This document shows positions 33,448 to 41,863 of a stretch of 64,000 nucleotides of DNA, one piece after another. The translations under genes were made by a program, and so were the position numbers. The stretch covers positions 35,378-99,377 of the forward strand of contig CAJOFL010000001.1 of assembly GCA_905233895.1 (NCBI GenBank). Direction: 5' to 3'. Each line of letters opens with the position of its first letter. The first letter of the stretch is position 1. Under the pieces are notes generated by a model that was not told the origin of the DNA, did no database searches, and worked only from the letters and a program-made list of their open reading frames with translations. The DNA is from an uncultured Bacteroidales bacterium. Its GTDB lineage: Bacteria; Bacteroidota; Bacteroidia; Bacteroidales; P3.

Positions 33448-34383
33448 CTAGAAGACCACGCTGGTGGAGAGTACTTTTATGTTGTCTATCAGCACTTCGC
33501 CGGTTTCACTGTCGGGGTTAAGGGCAGCGAAACTTAAGCGGAATTTGGATGCGTGGTTAAATTCTGACCATGTACGGCCAAGGTTGATATACATGTGTTG
33601 CCAGTTGTCAATTGGGTTGATGCGCATTACCGACAGAGGCTGCTCGGCGCCGCCGTCGGTATAGGCGGCGTGCATATATACCTCAACGGTGTTGGTGGTC
33701 TTAATGTCCAACTCAAGGTAGCAAACTTTAGTGGCATCGAAAAGTCGGAAAGTATGGTCAATAGCGAACGGAACGTTGGTTTTGTCGGGGATGACTGCTA
33801 CACGTCCGTAGCCTTCGCCCACACAAGCCCCGTCGCGGTCGTGACGCACCCATTCAACGACAGAGTCCATCGCTACATTGGCTTCGGTGGGTTCGAATGG
33901 CTCGTAAAGCATCGGGATGTCGGTCTGCGGGTTGTAGATAGTGTGTAGGGTGTCGAAATATAGGGTGTCGCCGCTGCGGAGTAGGGTGTCGGAGATGCGA
34001 ATTTTGTTGTAAAATGTATAGAATGGCAGGGCACCGGAAATGCCGCTCATCTCTACGGCGGGGTAGAATTCCAGATAGTCAACATTACCGTTGTGCAGGA
34101 TTGGCGTAGTGAACGGGGTGCGGAAGAGGCCGATGGTGTCTACTGTCATCTCACCGGTGTAGTGGGCAACGACGTAAGCAGCCACGATATCCGAGGTGTA
34201 AAAGCCTGCGTCGCCATGTCCGATTCCGCTTCCGGTCGATGCCACAACGTCGATTCTGTCGAGGTGGATGAACGACGGTTCGGTGAACTCGCCCTCGGTT
34301 GTGCAGGATGCCAACAGCGTGAGTGTCAGTATCGTTAGTAGTGTCTTTTTTGTATGTTGCACAGTCTTTCGTTCTTTGTTCAA
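33448..34383 (-). CDS. Lipoprotein of unknown function, start of the polysaccharide operon
   Basis: The 311-residue precursor has a basic N-region, hydrophobic stretch and lipobox LLASC near residues 23-27. The mature part looks like beta-sandwich (VEVYMHAAYTD, WQHMYINLG, FRLSFAAL, EVLIDNIKVLS), in the style of jelly-roll or carbohydrate-binding modules found in Bacteroidota surface lipoproteins. I recognise no family. It is the first gene of the minus-strand unit that ends at kdsC, so an envelope or polymer-binding role is plausible but inferred. The start lies in the 85-bp divergent spacer. Confidence 0.72.
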   Translation of the reverse strand: MNKERKTVQHTKKTLLTILTLTLLASCTTEGEFTEPSFIHLDRIDVVASTGSGIGHGDAGFYTSDIVAAYVVAHYTGEMTVDTIGLFRTPFTTPILHNGNVDYLEFYPAVEMSGISGALPFYTFYNKIRISDTLLRSGDTLYFDTLHTIYNPQTDIPMLYEPFEPTEANVAMDSVVEWVRHDRDGACVGEGYGRVAVIPDKTNVPFAIDHTFRLFDATKVCYLELDIKTTNTVEVYMHAAYTDGGAEQPLSVMRINPIDNWQHMYINLGRTWSEFNHASKFRLSFAALNPDSETGEVLIDNIKVLSTSVVF

Positions 34384-34439
34384 TATCGTTATAAACGTCG
34401 GTTTTAATATTTTATTATTTCGGATTGAAAATATTTGTG

Positions 34440-34447
34440 TATTTTTG
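34440..34447 (+). promoter_or_regulatory. Promoter -7 box for the GHKL ATPase gene
   Basis: TATTTTTG (consensus TAnnTTTG) ends 21 bp before the ATG at 34469. The minus-strand polysaccharide operon starts on the other side of the same 85-bp spacer; no clear box was found for it. Confidence 0.6.
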
Positions 34448-34468
34448 CATCCGCAAAACTCAGAAATT

Positions 34469-35017
34469 ATGAAAGAACTGGCAATGCACGTCTACGACCT
34501 GATGGAGAACTCCACGGCCGCCAACTCAAAGGATGTCAAACTGACTATCGTTGACAGTCTGAAAGATAATGATTTTCACTTCACTATCGAGGATAATGGC
34601 AAGGGTATGTCTCCAGAGTTTTTGGCCCGTGTCACCGACCCATACACTACAAGCCGCACCACTCGCAAGGTCGGTTTGGGCCTTCCGCTGATTAAAATGA
34701 ATACCGAGAACTGCGGTGGAGGAATGAAACTCACGTCGGAACTTGGTGTCGGCACCCGCCTTGAATTCTGGTTCCAGCACAACCACTGGGATCGTCCGCC
34801 GATGGGCGACCTGGCTGGGTCGTTGGTAATGCTGCTGTCGGCCCACGAAGATATCCATTTCGTAATCACTTACCGCACTGATAACGATGAGTTTGTGCTT
34901 GATACGGATGAGCTCAAGGAGGCTCTTGACGGTATGAGCCTCAACGATATCCATATCATCAACTACCTCAAGGAGATGATTAAGGAGAACCTTACGGAAA
35001 TCGGCGCCAACGAATGA
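34469..35017 (+). CDS. GHKL-type ATP-binding protein
   Basis: The start is MKELAMHVYDLMENS; the frame upstream is non-coding and crosses the promoter. The 182 residues form a stand-alone HATPase domain: N box DLMENSTAAN, G1 IEDNGKGMSPE, an ATP-lid segment TSRTTRKVGLGLPLI, and a C-terminal helical tail. Similar small GHKL proteins occur in Firmicutes operons for [FeFe]-hydrogenases; HydF in this window fits such a lifestyle but is 14 kb away. It overlaps the YfcE gene by 4 bp. No HisKA domain is present, so it is not a kinase of the usual kind. Confidence 0.85.
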   Translation: MKELAMHVYDLMENSTAANSKDVKLTIVDSLKDNDFHFTIEDNGKGMSPEFLARVTDPYTTSRTTRKVGLGLPLIKMNTENCGGGMKLTSELGVGTRLEFWFQHNHWDRPPMGDLAGSLVMLLSAHEDIHFVITYRTDNDEFVLDTDELKEALDGMSLNDIHIINYLKEMIKENLTEIGANE

Positions 35018-35508
35018 AACGTATTGGAGTCCTTTCTGATACCCACGGTGTCCTCGCACCGCAGGTTTTCAGCTTTTTCCGCGACTGTGATGAATTGTGG
35101 CATGCCGGCGATATCGGCCCTGGTGTGTTGGACGAACTTCGCGGATTCAAACCCGTTCGCGCCGTATGGGGCAACTGCGACAGCTTTGCGCTCCATTATG
35201 AACTGCCTGAAATTGACTTCTTTGTCTGTGACGGACTTCGTGTTTTGATGACCCATATCGGTGGATGGCCAGGGCATTACCCTTACGAAATCCGCCGCCA
35301 ACTGGAGCTCTCGAAGCCCGATATTTTTGTGTGTGGGCATAGTCACATCCTTCGTGTTATGTATGATAAGGACTATGATTTCCTGCATATTAACCCTGGT
35401 GCCGCCGGTCGTCAGGGGTTCCATCGGGTGGGTACGCTTGTTCGCTTCACCATCGACGGGCAGCCTAAAGATCTCGAGGTAATGGATTTCCCGAAATTAC
35501 AGGGTTGA
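35014..35508 (+). CDS. YfcE-family metallophosphoesterase
   Basis: The 164-residue enzyme has the YfcE/MJ0936 set: LSDTHG (metal ligands Asp and His), WHAGDIG, GNCD, a THIG motif and a late GHSH. Such enzymes are small two-metal phosphodiesterases with activity on artificial substrates; the physiological substrate is unknown. It overlaps the GHKL gene by 4 bp. A short stem AACGC-TAAT-GCGTT lies just downstream but has no T-run. Confidence 0.93.
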   Translation: MKRIGVLSDTHGVLAPQVFSFFRDCDELWHAGDIGPGVLDELRGFKPVRAVWGNCDSFALHYELPEIDFFVCDGLRVLMTHIGGWPGHYPYEIRRQLELSKPDIFVCGHSHILRVMYDKDYDFLHINPGAAGRQGFHRVGTLVRFTIDGQPKDLEVMDFPKLQG

Positions 35509-35602
35509 TTCTCCAAAACGCTAATGCGTTGGAATACAAGTAATTGTAATGATAAAAGTGCGATAATCCGCTCATTTATAGTTGGATAGGGGGTGTTTCT
35601 AC

Positions 35603-35646
35603 TGATCAACGCCTGATCAACGCCTGATCAACGCCTGCCCAACGCC
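35603..35646. repeat. 11-bp tandem array, TGATCAACGCC type, copy 2
   Basis: Three TGATCAACGCC units are followed by TGCCCAACGCC and TGCCCTTATGA. The leading CCACCTTCGCC unit of the other copies is absent. It lies in the 355-bp spacer 35509-35863; the rest of the spacer is AT-rich and I see no gene or RNA in it. Upstream of PorP/SprF only a weak box (TAATATTG at about 35832-35839) is seen. Confidence 0.8.
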
Positions 35647-35863
35647 TGCCCTTATGATGGGTTCAAACCCTCGGTTTCGGGTTGCCAAAAATGGTCAAAA
35701 AACCGTAAAAACGTAATCTATTTCGGCGTTTTTGGCGTGTTGAAACGATTTGTGTTCAAAAAAATATATGTTGATATTCAGTATTTTAGAAAATATTTTT
35801 GATAAAATAATGTATATTTCGAAAAATATTCGTAATATTGCAAATCAATTATAGGCCTATTGT

Positions 35864-36877
35864 ATGATTGAAACAAGACTGAAAACAAGACTGAAAGGAG
35901 CCCTTCTGGGGGTGCTGCTGGTGGCTTCTGCCACGGCTGCCGCACAGGATATCGGCTTCTCGCAGTTCTATGCCAACCCGCTCTACCTGAACCCCGCTTT
36001 TGCGGGTTCGGTGGTTGCTCCGCGCATCTCGCTTTCCTATCGTGGCCAGTGGCCTGGCTTGGTCAGTGCATTCACCACAGTGTCTGCGTCTTACGACCAA
36101 TATGTGCCTGACCTTCATGGTGGCATCGGCGCCATCGTGATGACCGACCGTGTCGGTGACCACGGAGCTCTCTCCACCAACTCGTTGGGTGTGATGTACG
36201 CCTTCCGCTTCCAGGTGAGCCGTGAAGTGTATGTCAGCGCCGCTCTTCAGGCTTCGCTCGTCAACACCAACCTCCGTTGGGACGACTATCTGCGCTTCCC
36301 CGACCAAATTGACCGAGAACTCGGTTTCTCCTATGCCACCGGTGCCACGCCCCCCGACAAGCTCAGCCAGTGGGCCGCCGACTTCAATGCTGGTCTGCTT
36401 GTGTTCGGCCGCCAGTGGTATGCCGGCGTTGCCGCCTCGCACCTCACGCAACCTAACGTGGCCTTCTATTCCGAGGACCGTGTGCCGATGAAGTTTACCG
36501 TCCACGCAGGTGGCCTGATTAACGTGGCCGAAGAGCGCCGTCGCCAGTCATCCCTTGAACTTGGCACACCTATCATCTCGCCCAATCTCGTCTACCAGTA
36601 TCAGGGCGGTCTTCACTACTTCAACTACGGTGTCTACCTCGATTGGATGCCATTCTTGGTCGGTGTGTGGTTCCGCCACGGTGTGGAGAACCCCGATGCC
36701 TTCATCTTCCAGGTCGGTGTCCAGCAGGACTACTTCAAGGTGGGCTACAGCTACGATGTGACAGTCAGCAAACTGGCCAACGCCACGGCCGGTGCCCACG
36801 AGGTGACCCTCGGCATCCTCATGCCGGTGCCAGAGCACAAGAAGAAAGTTCGCGCCATCCGTTGCCCGTCGTTCTAA
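35864..36877 (+). CDS. PorP/SprF-family type IX secretion membrane protein
   Basis: The 337-residue outer-membrane beta-barrel precursor starts MIETRLKTRLKGALLGVLL, with a signal peptide cleaved near AAAQ. The mature N-terminus DIGFSQFYANPLYLNPAFAG is the family hallmark. PorP/SprF proteins anchor substrate adhesins or help the T9SS core at the outer membrane. The next gene encodes a GldJ/GldK-type lipoprotein. The usual porLMN neighbours are not here, so this is a satellite PorP/SprF rather than the core operon. Confidence 0.93.
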   Translation: MIETRLKTRLKGALLGVLLVASATAAAQDIGFSQFYANPLYLNPAFAGSVVAPRISLSYRGQWPGLVSAFTTVSASYDQYVPDLHGGIGAIVMTDRVGDHGALSTNSLGVMYAFRFQVSREVYVSAALQASLVNTNLRWDDYLRFPDQIDRELGFSYATGATPPDKLSQWAADFNAGLLVFGRQWYAGVAASHLTQPNVAFYSEDRVPMKFTVHAGGLINVAEERRRQSSLELGTPIISPNLVYQYQGGLHYFNYGVYLDWMPFLVGVWFRHGVENPDAFIFQVGVQQDYFKVGYSYDVTVSKLANATAGAHEVTLGILMPVPEHKKKVRAIRCPSF

Positions 36878-36960
36878 GTTAAATAATCCTAAAAAGAACG
36901 CAACGGTTGAAACAAAATAAAGAAAACAACGTTAATAGGAATAACACAAAAAACAGGAAT

Positions 36961-38541
36961 ATGAAAATTGCAAAGTTCTCATTTCTTATGGTGGCGGCCC
37001 TGATGATGCTCGCCTCGTGCGGCAGCGGCAAGGGCAAGTCGGCCACCACAGGTTGGAACCTCAACGATCCCAAGTGGGGCGGTTTTGACGCTTCTTCGGC
37101 TACGGAACAGCCCACGGCCCCTGGCCTGGTGTTCATTGAAGGCGGCTCGTTTGTCATGGGCCACGTCGCTCAGGACGACCACTACAAGTGGGACAATATC
37201 GCCCACACCGTTACCGTCTCCTCGTTCTATATGGACGAATGCGAGGTCAGCAACCTGGCTTACCGTGAGTTTGTCTACTGGATGCAGCGTGCCTATGGCG
37301 AAGAGCAGCCCGAGATGGTTGCCGCTATCATGCCCGACACCGCCGCCTGGCGTGACCGTCTGGCTTGGCGTGAAGGCTTTGTCGACTACTACTTCCAGAG
37401 CTCCAACTACAACGATTATCCCGTTGTCGGAGTCAGCTGGGAGCAGGCACAGGAGTACTGCCGCTGGCGTACCGACCGTGTCAACGAGAAAGTTCTCGTC
37501 GACCGTGGCATCCTCCTGCTTGACCAGGAGAACATCGGAACCAACGCCTTCCGTACCGACGTTTACCTCGCCGGCCGCTACGACGGCGAAACCCGCAAAG
37601 GCCTCACCGACCTCAACCCTGCAAACGGCGGCGAAGAGCGTCAGGTGCGCAAGAGCGACGGCATCCTCTATCCCTACTACCGCCTCCCAACCGAGGCTGA
37701 GTGGGAGTTCGCAGCCCTTGGCATGATTGGCAACACCTATGACGAGCGCGTCACCGAGCACAAGTCCTACCCTTGGGCCGGACAGAGCCTGCGCTCCGCC
37801 AACAAGAAATACTACGGTCAGTTCCTGGCCAACTTCAAGCGCACCCGCGGCGATGCCATGGGCGTGGCCGGCAACCTCAACGATGGTTGGGATTACACCT
37901 GCCCCGTCAAGTGGTACTTCCCCAACGACTACGGTCTGTACAACATGGCCGGCAACGTCAGCGAGTGGTGCATGGACGTCTATCGTAAGACCGTCGGACA
38001 GATGCGTGCCGACGACCTCGACCCCTATCGTGGTAACGTCTACCTGACCCCGCGCCTTGACGAGGACAACGCTGTCTTTATCAACGAGGAGACTGGCAAG
38101 ATTGAGTACATCGAGGTCGCTCCCGACAACAACCGCCGTAACTACCGTCAGGCAAACAACATAAACTACCTCGACGGTGACCGTGCCTCCTTGCTCGAAA
38201 ACTGGAAGGACAGCGAAGAAGCCTCCAATGACGAGGAAGGCGGAGAGGAAGATGACAACGAATTCGCTGAAGAGGAAGATGGCGAAAGTGTCGGCGATGC
38301 CCCGCTCACTGGCGAGGATGGCTGGACCAACAATATGTATCGTCGCCAGACCGACAGCCAGAAGGACAATCCCACCTCGTCGCTTATCAACAACAAAGTG
38401 CGCGTGGTCAAGGGCGGCAGCTGGCGTGACCGTTCCTACTACCTCCAGTCCAGCACCCGTCGCTATTTCGATCAGGACAAGTCCACTTCCTGGATTGGCT
38501 TCCGCTGCGCCATGGACCGTCTCGGTTCCCGCACCAAATAA
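36961..38541 (+). CDS. gldJ: Gliding-motility/T9SS lipoprotein, GldJ-like (GldJ/GldK family)
   Basis: The start is MKIAKFSFLMVAALM, with lipobox MLASC. The 526-residue protein has the formylglycine-generating-enzyme-like fold used by GldJ and GldK: PGLVFIEGGSFVMG, SFYMDECEVSN, YRLPTEAEWEFAA, NMAGNVSEW and KGGSWRDRSYYL. The end RRYFDQDKSTSWIGFRCAMD and a long acidic insert at about 420-450 (EEGGEEDDNEFAEEEDGE) fit GldJ better than GldK. Linkage to a MurF gene (43144) also recalls the flavobacterial gldJ-murF neighbourhood. GldJ stabilises other motility and secretion parts. The GldK alternative is not fully excluded. Confidence 0.85.
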   Translation: MKIAKFSFLMVAALMMLASCGSGKGKSATTGWNLNDPKWGGFDASSATEQPTAPGLVFIEGGSFVMGHVAQDDHYKWDNIAHTVTVSSFYMDECEVSNLAYREFVYWMQRAYGEEQPEMVAAIMPDTAAWRDRLAWREGFVDYYFQSSNYNDYPVVGVSWEQAQEYCRWRTDRVNEKVLVDRGILLLDQENIGTNAFRTDVYLAGRYDGETRKGLTDLNPANGGEERQVRKSDGILYPYYRLPTEAEWEFAALGMIGNTYDERVTEHKSYPWAGQSLRSANKKYYGQFLANFKRTRGDAMGVAGNLNDGWDYTCPVKWYFPNDYGLYNMAGNVSEWCMDVYRKTVGQMRADDLDPYRGNVYLTPRLDEDNAVFINEETGKIEYIEVAPDNNRRNYRQANNINYLDGDRASLLENWKDSEEASNDEEGGEEDDNEFAEEEDGESVGDAPLTGEDGWTNNMYRRQTDSQKDNPTSSLINNKVRVVKGGSWRDRSYYLQSSTRRYFDQDKSTSWIGFRCAMDRLGSRTK

Positions 38542-38556
38542 GGCGCTGACGTTCGA

Positions 38557-40065
38557 ATGAAACGTCTCTGCCTGATAATGATAATGGTTTCTGCCCTGCT
38601 GCCTTCGGCCGTGGGGCAGAAACTTATTGAGTACCACTCAGGCATGGGCTCTCGCGACCAGGATAACCCCGATGTGTGGATTCTTTACCAGGGTGTGGTT
38701 GCCACCCACGACGGTATGATACTCAAGGCCGACTCGGCTCATTACAACACCGTCGAGAACAGTTTCACCGCCTTCCGCCGCATCCATATCACACTTACCG
38801 ACACCACCTTTATCTACGGCGACCGCCTATACTACGACGGGAACTCCCGTATTCTAGACATCTGGGCCGACACCGTGGTGCTTATTGATGGTTCCACTAT
38901 TCTCAAGGCCAACCATCTCACCTACGAGCGTAACGAGTCGATGGCCTACTATGACCTCTGGGGCCACGCCGTCAGCCGCGACCGCAACCTCGACAGCCGC
39001 AAGGGTTATTATAATTCTGAATTCAAAATATTCTATATCTACGACGATGTCCACCTCAGCGACTCCTCGATGCTCCTCGTGACCGACTACCTCAAGTATG
39101 ATACCGAGACTGAGATAGCTCATTTTGAGACACCTACCCACATCTATAGCGATTCCTCGACTATCTACAGCGAACTCGGCGACTACAACACTGACACCCG
39201 TTTTGCCATCTCCTACAGACGTTCGCATGTCGACAACAAAGGTCGTACCATCGACAGCGACACACTCTACTATGACGAAGTTCTCGACTACGGTCGTGCG
39301 ATGGGTAATGTGGTCATTGTCGACTCTGTCAACGAAATGACCTGCACCGGCCGTTACGGCGAAACCAACCAGGCCGAAGGCTTCTCTTTTGTAACCGACA
39401 GTGCCCACGTGCTTTTCATTGATCGTGGCGACTCCCTTTTCCTTCATGCCGATACTATCTATGTGGTCAACAACGACAGCAACCAGTTGCAGACCGTTCG
39501 TGCCAACTACCATGTCAAGGTGTTCCGTCGCGATGCGCAGGCTATGTGTGACTCGGCCTACTACATTGCTCCCGACTCCATCCTGACACTCTTCAAGGAT
39601 CCAGTGCTCTGGTACGAGCATTATCAGTGCTCTGCCGACACCATCGAACTACATCATGACTCCGCTGGTGTCCGCCGCGCCTATCTGCGTAGCAACTGCT
39701 TTGCTATCCAGCAGGCCGACAGAGAGAAGTTCAACCAGCTTAAAGGTCGTCAAGGTATTGTTTATTTCGCCGACGGCGAACCCCTCTATGCCGATGTCCT
39801 CGGTAACGCCCAGATGGTCTACTACCTCACAGAGGAAGACGACACCATGGGAACTGTGCTGGTTGGGGTCAACGTGGGCCGAGGTACCGACATACGAATA
39901 TATTTCGATACCAACCGTGCCCCCACGCGCGTAGTCACCCGCGACAAGCCCGATATGCTGACATACCCCCTGGGCAAGCTTCCCGACGAGTGGAAACGGC
40001 TTCCGGATTTCCGTTGGCTTACCGCCCGCCGTCCAAAGCGTCCGTCGGAAGTCTTCGTATGGTGA
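38557..40065 (+). CDS. OstA-like (LptA/LptD-related) protein
   Basis: The 502-residue precursor has a signal peptide (MKRLCLIMIMVSALLPSAVG) and a mature beta-jellyroll chain of repeated strand pairs around DTLYYD, ADSAHYN and DSVNEM motifs. This is the OstA_2 type found in Bacteroidota, related to LptA and the N-domain of LptD, which shuttle lipopolysaccharide. It lies 15 bp after the GldJ gene and ends in a terminator. Its C-terminal 60 residues (APTRVVTRDKPDMLTY) are specific to this lineage as far as I can tell. Confidence 0.88.
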   Translation: MKRLCLIMIMVSALLPSAVGQKLIEYHSGMGSRDQDNPDVWILYQGVVATHDGMILKADSAHYNTVENSFTAFRRIHITLTDTTFIYGDRLYYDGNSRILDIWADTVVLIDGSTILKANHLTYERNESMAYYDLWGHAVSRDRNLDSRKGYYNSEFKIFYIYDDVHLSDSSMLLVTDYLKYDTETEIAHFETPTHIYSDSSTIYSELGDYNTDTRFAISYRRSHVDNKGRTIDSDTLYYDEVLDYGRAMGNVVIVDSVNEMTCTGRYGETNQAEGFSFVTDSAHVLFIDRGDSLFLHADTIYVVNNDSNQLQTVRANYHVKVFRRDAQAMCDSAYYIAPDSILTLFKDPVLWYEHYQCSADTIELHHDSAGVRRAYLRSNCFAIQQADREKFNQLKGRQGIVYFADGEPLYADVLGNAQMVYYLTEEDDTMGTVLVGVNVGRGTDIRIYFDTNRAPTRVVTRDKPDMLTYPLGKLPDEWKRLPDFRWLTARRPKRPSEVFVW

Positions 40066-40079
40066 CAAAATGTCAGTCG

Positions 40080-40101
40080 GTCTGCCGTTGGCAGACTTTT
40101 T
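40080..40101 (+). terminator. Rho-independent terminator after the OstA-like gene
   Basis: A perfect stem GTCTGCC/GGCAGAC with loop GTT is followed by TTTTT. It lies between the OstA-like gene and grpE, so grpE-dnaJ probably starts a new transcript although no TAnnTTTG box is clear there. Confidence 0.8.
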
Positions 40102-40137
40102 GCTATATAATAGGTAGACATTAAATAAAAAATATAT

Positions 40138-40695
40138 ATGAGCAAGAAAGATAAAGAGATACCCATCGACGAGGCTGTCGATCAGCAGCCCGAAGCCCCT
40201 GCCTCTACTGACACTGCCGACACTGCGACTGACAGCCCTGAAGCTCCTGCACAGGAACCTTCCGACGAAGACAAACTGCAGGAACTGGGCGAGAAACTGG
40301 CTACCCTCAACGACAAATACCTGCGACTCTATTCTGAATATGAGAACTATCGCAAGCGTACCAATCTCGAAAAGGCCGACCTGCTGATTAACGGCAGTCG
40401 CGAGATGATGAAGGCCATCCTGCCGGTGGTCGATGATTTCGAGCGTGCACTTGCCGCCACTGCCGACGAAGGAGTACAGTTGATTTATAACAAGATGATG
40501 AAAATCCTTGAGCAAAAAGGACTCAAGGCTATGGATGCCAAAGGCGAGACTTTCGACGAGAACCTACATGAGGCGGTAACCCAGATTCCCGCTTCGTCCG
40601 ATGACCAGAAAGGCCATGTGGTCGACGTGGTTGAGAAGGGCTACTACCTTAACGACAAGGTTCTCCGCTATGCGAAGGTCGTTGTCGCCTGTTGA
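40138..40695 (+). CDS. grpE: GrpE nucleotide exchange factor
   Basis: The 185 residues have the GrpE order: a disordered acidic N-terminus (to about 45), a long helix (residues about 45-95, LRLYSEYENYRKRTNLEKAD), a four-helix part and the C-terminal beta wing FDENLHEAVTQIP and VEKGYYLNDKVLRYAKVVV. GrpE releases ADP from DnaK. DnaJ follows after 16 bp; dnaK itself is not in this window. Confidence 0.97.
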   Translation: MSKKDKEIPIDEAVDQQPEAPASTDTADTATDSPEAPAQEPSDEDKLQELGEKLATLNDKYLRLYSEYENYRKRTNLEKADLLINGSREMMKAILPVVDDFERALAATADEGVQLIYNKMMKILEQKGLKAMDAKGETFDENLHEAVTQIPASSDDQKGHVVDVVEKGYYLNDKVLRYAKVVVAC

Positions 40696-40711
40696 GAAAG
40701 GAATGTGAACT

Positions 40712-41857
40712 ATGGCGAAAAGAGACTATTATGAAGTACTTGGCGTCGACAAGAACGCCAGCCCCGACGAACTGAAGAAGGCCTACCGCAAGCTGGCCCT
40801 CCAGTACCATCCCGACCGCAATCCTGGCGACAAGGAGGCTGAGGAGAAATTCAAGGAAGCCGCCGAAGCCTACGATGTGCTTAGCAATCCTGACAAGAAG
40901 GCCCGCTACGACCAGTTCGGTCATGCCGGTGTCGATGGAGCCTACGGTCAGGGAGGTATGGATATGAACGACATATTCTCGCAGTTTGGCAGTATCTTCG
41001 GCGACCTCTTTGGTGGCGGATTCACCGGTTTCAGCGGCGGATTCGGCGGTGGAAGCCAGCGGCGTGTGTTGCGGGGAAGCAACCTCCGCATCAAGGTGAA
41101 ACTCACCCTCGAGGAAATTGACCGTGGATGCGAGAAGAAAATCAAGGTGAGCAAATTTGTTCCCTGCAAGACTTGTAACGGCAGCGGTGCAAAGGACGGC
41201 AAGACCGAGACTTGCCCCCATTGTCACGGTTCGGGCGTTGTCACCGAAACCAAGCGCACAATACTCGGTATGATGCAGACCCAGAGCGCCTGCCCTCATT
41301 GTGGCGGCGAAGGGCGTATCGTCAAGGACAAATGTCACGATTGCCACGGTGATGGTATCGTCAAGAGTGACGAGATTATCACTATCAATATTCCCGCCGG
41401 TGTGCAGGACGGCATGCAGCTGGCCATGCATGGCCAGGGCAATGCCGCTCCGCGTGGTGGTATAGCAGGCGACCTAATTGTGCTTATCGAGGAGCAGGAA
41501 CACGAACTATTCGAGCGTCAGGATGCCAACCTCTACTACAACGCTTTCATCACTTTCAGTCAGGCCGCACTCGGCGCTTCAATTGAAATCCCGACCCTCG
41601 GAGGTAAGGTGAAAATAAAGATAGAACCTGGCACCCCGTCGGGCCGTGTGGTGCGTCTGCGCGGCAAAGGACTTCCTGTGGTCAACGGCTACGGTCGCGG
41701 CGACCTGCTGGTAAGCCTCAATGTATGGGTGCCGAAGGACCTCACCAAGGAGGAGAAAAAACTGCTTGAGCAACTTGACTCCCACCAGAATTTCCAGCCC
41801 AATCCTTCCAAGCAGGAACGCGGATTCTTTGACAAGATGAAGGAAATGTTCAATTGA
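40712..41857 (+). CDS. dnaJ: Chaperone DnaJ (Hsp40)
   Basis: The 381 residues show the J domain with HPDRN, a Gly/Phe-rich stretch ([14 protein letters not shown]), and four CxxCxGxG zinc-finger repeats: [32 protein letters not shown]. The C-terminal substrate domain ends with KEMFN. DnaJ delivers unfolded proteins to DnaK and stimulates its ATPase. The DUF2851 gene starts 6 bp after the stop, so the two are likely co-transcribed. Confidence 0.97.
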   Translation: MAKRDYYEVLGVDKNASPDELKKAYRKLALQYHPDRNPGDKEAEEKFKEAAEAYDVLSNPDKKARYDQFGHAGVDGAYGQGGMDMNDIFSQFGSIFGDLFGGGFTGFSGGFGGGSQRRVLRGSNLRIKVKLTLEEIDRGCEKKIKVSKFVPCKTCNGSGAKDGKTETCPHCHGSGVVTETKRTILGMMQTQSACPHCGGEGRIVKDKCHDCHGDGIVKSDEIITINIPAGVQDGMQLAMHGQGNAAPRGGIAGDLIVLIEEQEHELFERQDANLYYNAFITFSQAALGASIEIPTLGGKVKIKIEPGTPSGRVVRLRGKGLPVVNGYGRGDLLVSLNVWVPKDLTKEEKKLLEQLDSHQNFQPNPSKQERGFFDKMKEMFN

Positions 41858-41863
41858 TGCTCT

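Noticed and set aside
35511..35535. Stem AACGC-TAAT-GCGTT after the YfcE gene as a terminator
   Set aside because: Short stem with no T run.
36979..38637. Long antisense open frame opposite the GldJ-like gene
   Set aside because: It is a mirror of codon bias in the real gene, encodes low-complexity Val/Gly/Ala-rich sequence, and the plus-strand protein matches GldJ.
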